15,811 bases of DNA from NCBI GenBank assembly GCA_003049485.1, contig PYST01000113.1, forward strand, positions 1 to 15,811, in the 5' to 3' direction. Positions 10,231 to 15,811 of the stretch are shown here, piece after piece (positions within the stretch are counted from its first letter, which is position 1; the number at the start of each line of letters is the position of its first letter). This DNA comes from Ophioceras dolichostomum. Taxonomy: Eukaryota; Ascomycota; Sordariomycetes; Magnaporthales; Ophioceraceae. The notes below the pieces were generated by a model. That model did no database searches, was not told the origin of the DNA, and saw only the letters and a program-made list of their open reading frames with translations. The position numbers were made by a program, and so were the translations under genes.

Positions 10231-10247
10231 CGTGACGTGCGTGACGT
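10231..10247. promoter_or_regulatory. Tandem CGTGACGT sites (bZIP/CRE-like)
   Basis: Two exact CGTGACGT octamers occur at 10231-10238 and 10240-10247, 9 bp apart. Each contains TGACGT, the core bound by ATF/CREB-type bZIP factors. No recognised gene starts nearby, so the target is unknown. Confidence 0.35.
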
Positions 10248-11699
10248 ACAGTTCAACGCTTTCACTTTGACTTTCTACCCACTTATTCCTTGGGACGATA
10301 CTTACGCGGGTCGGAGCGGCCGCGGCCAGTGTGGCGCTGGCAACAGAATTCAGGACCAAGCCGGGGCCCTTTTCCGAATTTCTTTTCTTCCCCCAAGAGA
10401 CATCATCATCAACAGTCAAAAGCCCTCCTTGTCTTCCCCAACAAGACGGGCACGGGCAGGGGCCACAAACACAAACACACAAACAACACTAGGGGGTCTG
10501 TTTTTCTGCTCATAGACAATCGTAGCGTCGTTTTCATAGTTGGGACGACGATGAAAAGCAAAGATCTCAGTGACATATCTAGATCGCCCTCGGTCCCCTA
10601 ACCCTTGCCAGAGCAAGACAAACTGCCCCCCTGCGGATCTCCATTTCCCCTTGATGTTGGCCACGGCCGTTCATTCGGTTGCACTCACTCACACACACAC
10701 CGAATACCATTCGCGCCACAAGCAGATTCCCATCTCGTCGGTGCTTTAACCATCTGGATCCGGTCAGCCCCCTATCCATTCTCCATTCTATTCACCGCAA
10801 ACAAGCCCAGAACACCCGTAAGATACCCAAAAGAGTGCAAGTTGGTGCAACTCAAACACTTCCGACCTAAAATCACACCTGCTACTAGTGAACCGAACCG
10901 AACGGCGGCGCGAGTAGGCAAGGGAAGCCCAGCAAGCCACTGAAGATAGAATTCATGATGCCTACCTACTATCTAAGCCTCACCACAGTCCTTTCACACT
11001 CCCCGTGAATTCTGAACAAACACACACATGCAAAACACTACCTATTTCCATACGGTATTATTAGTTGCACCAAGGAAGGACATGGCAGATACGCCCGGCC
11101 GGCCGGTAGGCAACCCCCAAAACCGCACAACATGGGATGACCCATGCTAGGGAGGGGGATCTCCCACGTTGCGGTGAAATCCTTTTTTGGGGGCAAGCGA
11201 GCAGATATGAGGAGGGGTTAAGTTAGGGGGAGAGAAACGAGTGGCAGACTTTGGGTCGTGTTTTCGGTTTGGGCACTCCTTCCCTGGGAGGAAACATAAA
11301 CTGTCTCTTGGCCGTTTCTTCTCATCGTCCCGAGAAGAGTTCTTCTCGAAGCCGTCTCCGAAAGAGAGAAGAAGAGGGTGAAGGAGGACCTCTCCCGCCC
11401 CCAAAACCAAATCTGTCGCAAAACTCGAAGCGCCCAACCCAGGTTTTCCATTCCAGGTTCGGTATTCCTTTTTGTGTTATTTCCTGCCCGTCACGTTGGG
11501 TAAGAAGGCACGCACATACGTGGTACGTACGTACAATGCCCACGCATTCCAGCACATATACGCACCGGCCGGTACATCCTCCATATGCCGCTCCCCTCAC
11601 CTCCTTGAGCCCCTCGCCCGTCCCTCGTTCCCCGGCTGGCTCGTTAACCCCCTAACCTCCAGACTTCATCCTAGAACGTGCATGCATGCATCAATCATC

Positions 11700-11709
11700 C
11701 CTATATAAG
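11700..11709 (+). promoter_or_regulatory. TATA-like element CTATATAAGC
   Basis: A good TATA consensus on the plus strand, beyond the 3' end of the minus-strand sideroflexin gene. If used, transcription would run antisense into that gene. No transcript evidence is available. Confidence 0.2.
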
Positions 11710-12020
11710 CTTGAGTACCGATCTTTGCCCCTCGGCGCATTCGTCATCGAGGCCCTGGTGAAATCGGAATCTGAGGCAGTGGGTGACGCCTGGGGATGGA
11801 CGTCCAATGCTATAATATTGATTTCCGCTGTCTTGGTACCTAGGTAAAATCCTAAGCCGCGCAGGTCAGGATAAAATAGCTTGTGTATATGATGATGTAT
11901 GCTGTATGGATAGTAGTGTATGCCAACCACGAGAGCCAAAAAATATGTCCAAGTGAATGCAGCATCGAAACCACAAACCCAAAACGCAGGGCCATCCAAT
12001 CTAATCCGTATTGTATGCAC

Positions 12021-12072
12021 AAGGGCGACGAAGGGGTAAGGCCAAGGGCTAAGGGTCAAGGAAGGGCAAGGG
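12021..12072. repeat. Degenerate AAGGG repeat just 3' of the sideroflexin gene
   Basis: Six AAGGG motifs lie in 52 nt, with G-runs at 12023, 12033, 12046, 12053, 12064 and 12070. In the sideroflexin transcript this would be a C-rich CCCTT stretch, starting about 40 nt after the stop, probably in the 3' UTR. Confidence 0.6.
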
Positions 12073-12112
12073 CAAGGACAAAGCCGGACCCGTTCCCCCA
12101 GCTCACAATCAC

Positions 12113-13594
12113 TTACAACCCCCTTGTAAAAACAACCATCCCACCATCGCCTCCCCTGCCATGGAACTCCTCCTCCAGGATATCGGCCGCGATCTTCTGC
12201 CTCTGCGGGAACGCCGCCAACGCGAGCGGCAGGACCACGTAGCTCGTGACGGTGATGAGGCCCAGGTTGACCGGAAGCGTCAGGCGGGGGTTCCTCCTCA
12301 GCCAGTCCGTCCCCTGCAGCCTCACGAGCGCCAGGGCGGGAATCACCATGATGGGCGACGAGTTCAGCACCCTCGACAGCGCCGTCTCGGCGACAGCCAG
12401 CTGCGCGGCCTTCCTGCTCCTCCCCAGGCTCTTCACGTCCGACTCCGCGCGCCCCTCCGCCGCCATCTTTTCCTTGTCCGCCTCGGACAGCACGGGGAAC
12501 ACGTCGATGCCCGTGCGCATCTCCTCCCCGCGCATGAGGAACACGTTGAGCGCGCCCGCGCTGGCGACGGCCGCGAAGGGGACGAGCCTCGAGAGCACGA
12601 GGCGCGTGCCCGGCGCGAGCGACCTGAGGCGGGGCACGACGCTGTTGAGGCCCACGGCGACGGAGCAGGAGGCGCCGACCGCCAAGAAGTAGGACTGCGC
12701 CAGCTTGGAGTAGGATAAGGGGGAGGACTTGTTGGCGTTGGCGCTGTTGATGGCCACGTTGAGGGACTGGTTGGCCACCTGCCAGGCGATCGTCCCGCGC
12801 ATGCCCAGTCCGGGGGTCAACATGCCTGCGGTGACGACCAGGTTCGAGATGACGAAACAGGACATGCGGAAGGGGAGGAAGACTGGTTCGCCGGTGTCTA
12901 TGTGAGTGAAGGGAGTCCCGTCGGTCAGCCAGATCCTCTCCTTGATGCCCATCACATCTATCCAAACCGTGTAGCTCTGAAGCTACAGCCAGGTGAGAAT
13001 TCATGGCGTACCCGGATGTAAAGTCGAGTCCACGATCTTCTTGGCCTGCCACAGCTCGGGCGTCATCTCCTTGGCCTGGCCTTGCTTGTACATGACCAGA
13101 GAACTCTTCGCCTGCTCAAGGCCGCTACTGCTCACGAAGAGCGTCCTATTCATCGGGGAGGTTAGCCATTATCCCGTGAAGACATTGGAGCAGAATCAAG
13201 CGCTCCGCCCGCCGCAGAGGAGACTTCTCTCCCGCGGATCACCGCTTCCTAGAAGTTATCACCGGGTCTGGTAGGCATAGCCGACTGTAGCCGCCCCGTA
13301 GCAGTTGATGATGATGCCTGCGACAGACACCTCCTAGCCCTACTCTCACCGTCCCGGACCGGACCCCCAGAATCTCCATATGCCAATGCTTCCACAGACG
13401 AAAGAATTCCGTGGAGGGAATTACGCTGCTCTATATACCGGGGCTGGATGTCCCGCAACTTTTTTGCTGTTGCGGGCTGAATTCTCTTACCTCGGATCAG
13501 CTATACCAGCAGCATGCCGTACACGGCCCCAGTATGTACTCAGGTCATACTGTGACTCTGGCAGCTCGCGATTCCCTGGTAGTGAGGCAGACAT
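12113..13594 (-). CDS. FSF1: Sideroflexin (FSF1-type mitochondrial carrier), 3 exons, 340 aa
   Basis: Exons on the minus strand: 13594-13491, 13145-13012 and 12897-12113 (stop TAA). Phases match throughout: 104 + 134 + 785 = 1023 nt. Residues 1-35 carry the fungal start LPGNRELPESQYDLSTYWGR; the junction gives ADPR-TLFVSSSGLEQAK. HPDTGE at 78-83 is the sideroflexin hallmark and is restored only by splicing intron 2. Other family motifs are NQSLNVAINSANANK (122-136) and SRLVPFAAVASA (182-193). Predicted membrane segments are near 91-108, 145-165, 181-200, 246-272 and 286-308. Length and motif order fit the family. Human SFXN1 imports serine into mitochondria, and yeast Fsf1 is a mitochondrial inner-membrane protein; the substrate here is not shown by sequence. 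The start is the first in-frame ATG, although the frame stays open upstream. Confidence 0.94.
12898..13011 (-). other. Sideroflexin intron 2
   Basis: Donor GTACGC, CTGAC branch-like motif, acceptor CATAG, 114 nt, phase 1. Splicing joins LHP to DTGEPV. The length is a multiple of three, but retention would hit TGA a few codons after the donor (ACG CCA TGA). Confidence 0.92.
13146..13490 (-). other. Sideroflexin intron 1, long, with hairpin near the donor
   Basis: Donor GTAAGA, branch GGCTAACC, acceptor GAATAG, 345 nt, the longest intron in the window. It begins with a strong inverted repeat (13452-13476) 14 nt into the intron and contains a TATATA on the minus strand (near 13431-13436). No coding exon is recognised inside it. 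Confidence 0.9.
13452..13476 (-). repeat. Perfect 8-bp hairpin in sideroflexin intron 1
   Basis: CCCGCAAC (13452-13459) and GTTGCGGG (13469-13476) are exact inverse complements around a 9-nt loop containing six A in the transcript. The stem is GC-rich and sits 14 nt from the 5' splice site. Confidence 0.8.
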
Positions 13595-14543
13595 GATTTT
13601 TGCAAAAATTCGCCCGGTCAGCCTACCAGGTAGGGAGGCCAGGCCGGAGCGGGAGGAGAGGTGTGTAGGTGCCGTATGTACGGAGCTGTTTTCGGATATG
13701 TGGGCAGCCACCCACACAGAGCTCCCCAGATCGAAGCCGATTGAAAGCTGCAAGCCGGAGCGATAGGTCCGACTTTCAGCGAGGCAAACAGCACTCTTCC
13801 AACAAAAACAACAACGCGAGGCTGTTACGTCTTCATTCCACCGTTGCTGCCCTGATCGCCCGCCTTTTTGTCCAGCCAAACGAGAACTTGTACCACCAAA
13901 CCCGAGCGGTGAGTCTACGATCTTTCGTCGTGACCTGGTGACTTTCTGATACCCGATTTCGGCGATAAGGGGAAGATGGAGGGAACCTCAAATGCCCCTG
14001 TAAGTTTCTTCAACAAGGAACCCTAGGCTGCTGACTCATCACACTAATCCGGGGGAACCACTGCAAGCTCCCGTTGCCAAGTCCCGTCTGTCCCGAATAT
14101 CGCAATTCGTATTATTATTTTGGGGGGGTGAGCGAGAGCTGTTGAGCAGGACAGCCAGACACAACACAAAACGGGAATCACCACGAGCTGTACGCATTGG
14201 AGGCACACAGAGCTTCCTTTCGCCACTGAAAGCTTTCAGCGATGTGACCGACCAGCAACTGGCGTCACTTTAGCTCTCATAAAGTTCCCCCTCCCGAGCA
14301 TTAATAATAATCCCTCGCGGACTACGACCGCCTGCCGTGGCCCCTCCACCAGTCCCCCTCTCCGTTCCTCCGTACCTCCGTACCTCCGTACCCGGCAGCT
14401 CCGTACGTACCTACCTACAGATAGGTGTGCTCCGTTCGTTCGTTCGTTCCGCGTCAGGCGCTGCTGGCACCGTCACGTCACACGACATAAGGACCTAGTT
14501 ACCTTACACAAAGAGAGGAAAGAGGAAGAAAGGACCAGAAGTC
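13595..14543. promoter_or_regulatory. Shared divergent promoter region of the sideroflexin and MFS genes
   Basis: This 949-bp region lies between two divergently transcribed starts and has no supported gene of its own. On the sideroflexin side there are no sense ATGs for about 240 nt. On the MFS side there are none for about 300 nt. Near the MFS start it holds CGTACCTC and CGTT microsatellites and overlapping TGACG motifs (CGTCACGTCA at 14471-14480), then a purine-rich stretch just before the ATG. Confidence 0.6.
14370..14448. repeat. CGTACCTC and CGTT microsatellites upstream of the MFS gene
   Basis: CGTACCTC repeats at 14371-14378 and 14379-14386, with partial copies on either side. Then come CGTACGTAC and CTACCTAC, then four exact CGTT units at 14433-14448. 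They lie 95-175 bp before the start codon, where length changes could affect promoter spacing. Confidence 0.8.
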
Positions 14544-15811
14544 ATGGCCACCACCACAGCCCGCCTCGTGATGCAACGGCTCCCGTTCGCCGAGTCCACC
14601 ACGCCCCTGCAGGCGGCCACCTACCTGCTGGGCATCTCGCTCTTCTCGATCTCGTTCCTCGTCTTCCTGAACAGCAGCGTCTCGTTCGTCATCACGGACC
14701 TCATCGGCGTCAAGGCGGGCGTGGGGGACATCGTCGGGACCCTGGGCTTCGCCGACGAGTTGGTCGCGCTCGTGGCCTGTCCGGTCTGGGGCCTCGCCTC
14801 GGACCGCCTCGGCGTGCGCCAGGTCGCCGTCACGGGCTACGCCATCATCGCACTGTCCCTCGTCCTCTTCGTCCAGGCCACCAATGTCTACCCGCAGCTT
14901 CTCCTGGCCAGGATCCTCTTCGCCGTTGGCGCGACGGCCGCGTGAGTTGTTTTGTTTTCCCCCCTTTCCTTCACACACTGCCGCCTAGGTACCTATACTA
15001 GTAGTACCTGTCTTACTACTTCTGGGGCAGCGTGTATACCGGACTATTATCCTATTATAGCTAACCAATGGGTCTGTCTATAAACAGGGCCACCATGGTG
15101 ACGGCAATACTGCCACCCCTGACCGACGAATCCGACGCCTCCGACAGCACGGACGAGGACGCCAAGTCTGCCCACAACCCGCGAAACAGCGTCGCCCTGT
15201 CCGTCGAGTCTCAGTTGACGATCACGCCGGAGCGGTACGCCGCGCAGAACAACAGCAACAACAACAACCGTGGTGGTGTGCACGCCACCACCGACGGGGC
15301 GGCAGCAGCAGCAGCTCTGGACCCAGAAGACGCAGCCGGCAGGACAGCTGACGAAGACACCTCCGCCGCCGCCGCAGCCGCCGCCGCAGAGGCCGCTCGA
15401 AAGCCGTCCGTGCTCGCGGGTTTGGTGGGACTTTTCACGGGCTGCGGCGCCCTGGTGGCGCTGTTCCTCTTCCTCCCACTCCCCGTCCGGTTCGGCAACG
15501 CCGAGGGCACCACTCCTGCCCAGGCCGTGACGTACGCCTTCTACGCCGTCGCCGCCGTGGCTTTCCTCGTGGCTATCTTTGTCTCCATTGGCCTGCGGGG
15601 GATCAAGGGCGAGGACGGCAAGGGCTGGAGGTCCCTTCTTGGCCTTCAGGACCCTGCCCCTGCCTCTTCGGACGAGAATGGTAACAGCAGCAGCTATGGG
15701 CGGAATCTTCGCCGGCAGAGCCGACGCCCTTCTGCGAGGGATGTAAGTTGCTCGCTATTCTCTTCTTCCACCCTTCTTGCTCCTCCATGATCCCAACCCC
15801 CCCCCCCCCCC
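14544..15811 (+). CDS. Major facilitator superfamily transporter, 5' part (at least 351 aa; runs off the window)
   Basis: Exon 1 is 14544-14941, exon 2 is 15088-15742; the rest lies beyond the window. The start ATG has G at -3 and G at +4. Residues 1-351 contain the first six of an expected twelve membrane helices: about 24-50, 62-84, 93-112, 117-143, 238-265 and 278-302. Between TM2 and TM3, GLASDRLGVRQV (83-94) fits the MFS motif A (GxxxDRxGxR). The TM4-TM5 loop, about 145-237, is very long for an MFS protein and consists of acidic/Ser sequence, an Asn run (187-193) and Ala runs (204-209, 226-233). After TM6 a Ser/Arg-rich segment (about 305-351) begins the usual central loop. Substrate and subfamily cannot be named from this half. 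Exon 2 ends in phase 0 at GAT before GTAAGT. Confidence 0.87.
14942..15087 (+). other. MFS gene intron 1
   Basis: Donor GTGAGT, branch GCTAACC (15060-15066), acceptor AACAG, 146 nt, phase 2. Joining gives GATAAATMVTAILPPL, a continuous TM4. Unspliced RNA would stop at once (TGA overlapping the donor). Confidence 0.92.
15743..15811 (+). other. Start of MFS gene intron 2, ending in a poly-C run
   Basis: Perfect donor GTAAGT after codon 351. No branch site or acceptor appears before the end. The last 15 bases (15797-15811) are all C, which suggests an assembly or sequencing stop rather than the true end of the gene. Confidence 0.75.

Larger units (their letters stand above)
4361..12112. other. 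Long intergenic interval with no recognisable gene
   Basis: Open frames here are short (at most 194 codons, many starting only at TTG or CTG) and overlap each other in several frames, as expected by chance in moderately GC-rich DNA. None shows a known domain, a convincing exon chain, transposase or reverse transcriptase motifs, or a tRNA T-arm. I also see no CRISPR-like array and no long terminal repeats. The base composition is mixed, not the AT-rich, TpA-rich pattern of RIP. What it does hold is listed separately: a small ORF, paired TGACGT sites, CT-rich tracts, short repeats and a TATA-like site. Undetected non-coding RNAs or a fast-evolving gene are possible. Confidence 0.6.

Noticed and set aside
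4361..12112. tRNA, 5S rRNA or other structural RNA genes
   Set aside because: No convincing T-arm (GGTTCRANYCC) or 5S core motif was found by eye on either strand. GCTCGATTCCC near 6219 lacks a matching acceptor stem.
12161..12718. 185-codon plus-strand frame antisense to sideroflexin
   Set aside because: Composition (Arg, His, Gln, Pro) is typical of an antisense shadow of GC-rich codons; no domain is recognised.
11691..13052. 453-codon minus-strand frame
   Set aside because: It is an Arg/Gly/Ala-rich shadow of the GC-rich sideroflexin exon 3; the true frame has clear family motifs.
1..15811. RIP-mutated transposon or CRISPR array
   Set aside because: No long AT-rich segments, no transposase or reverse transcriptase frames, no long direct or inverted repeats, and no regularly spaced repeats.

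Overview
The window looks like nuclear DNA of a filamentous ascomycete (Pezizomycotina, most likely a Sordariomycete). The protein-coding genes are broken by short introns of 100-345 nt with fungal signals: GTAAGT/GTACGT donors, GCTAAC- or CTGAC-type branch sites and CAG/TAG acceptors. The proteins match fungal family architectures, intergenic DNA is rich in short microsatellites and pyrimidine tracts, and codons in the two right-hand genes are GC-rich at the third position. The species call is inference; no search was run.

Three genes can be supported. (1) On the minus strand, 280-3390, a complete six-exon LAMMER/CLK-family dual-specificity kinase (KNS1/Lkh1 type, 755 aa) with the signature EHLAMMEAV. 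(2) On the minus strand, 12113-13594, a complete three-exon sideroflexin (FSF1 type, 340 aa), a mitochondrial inner-membrane carrier. (3) On the plus strand, from 14544 to beyond the window edge, the 5' part of a major facilitator superfamily transporter with an unusually long, low-complexity TM4-TM5 loop. Its exon 2 ends at 15742, and the following intron runs into a 15-C homopolymer at the last base, which looks like a contig edge.

Genes 2 and 3 are divergent and share a 949-bp upstream region (13595-14543). The kinase is separated from the sideroflexin by about 8.7 kb. The first 636 nt upstream of the kinase start contain no ATG in the sense direction and look like a long 5' leader. Next come G-tracts, a CAGCACA-type repeat and a TTGACTGG tandem repeat (4136-4352). 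The remaining 7.7 kb (4361-12112) holds only short, mutually overlapping open frames, none recognisable. It is not AT-rich as repeat-induced point mutation would make it, and it contains promoter-like pyrimidine tracts, paired TGACGT sites and a TATA box.

The genes do not form an obvious pathway or cluster: one nuclear signalling kinase, one mitochondrial carrier and one membrane transporter. I did not find a clearly new biological system. The best leads are the ATG-depleted leader and structured promoter of the kinase, a SUMO-interaction-like motif in its N-terminal region, splice-site oddities in the kinase and sideroflexin genes, the expanded loop of the transporter, and the gene-poor interval.
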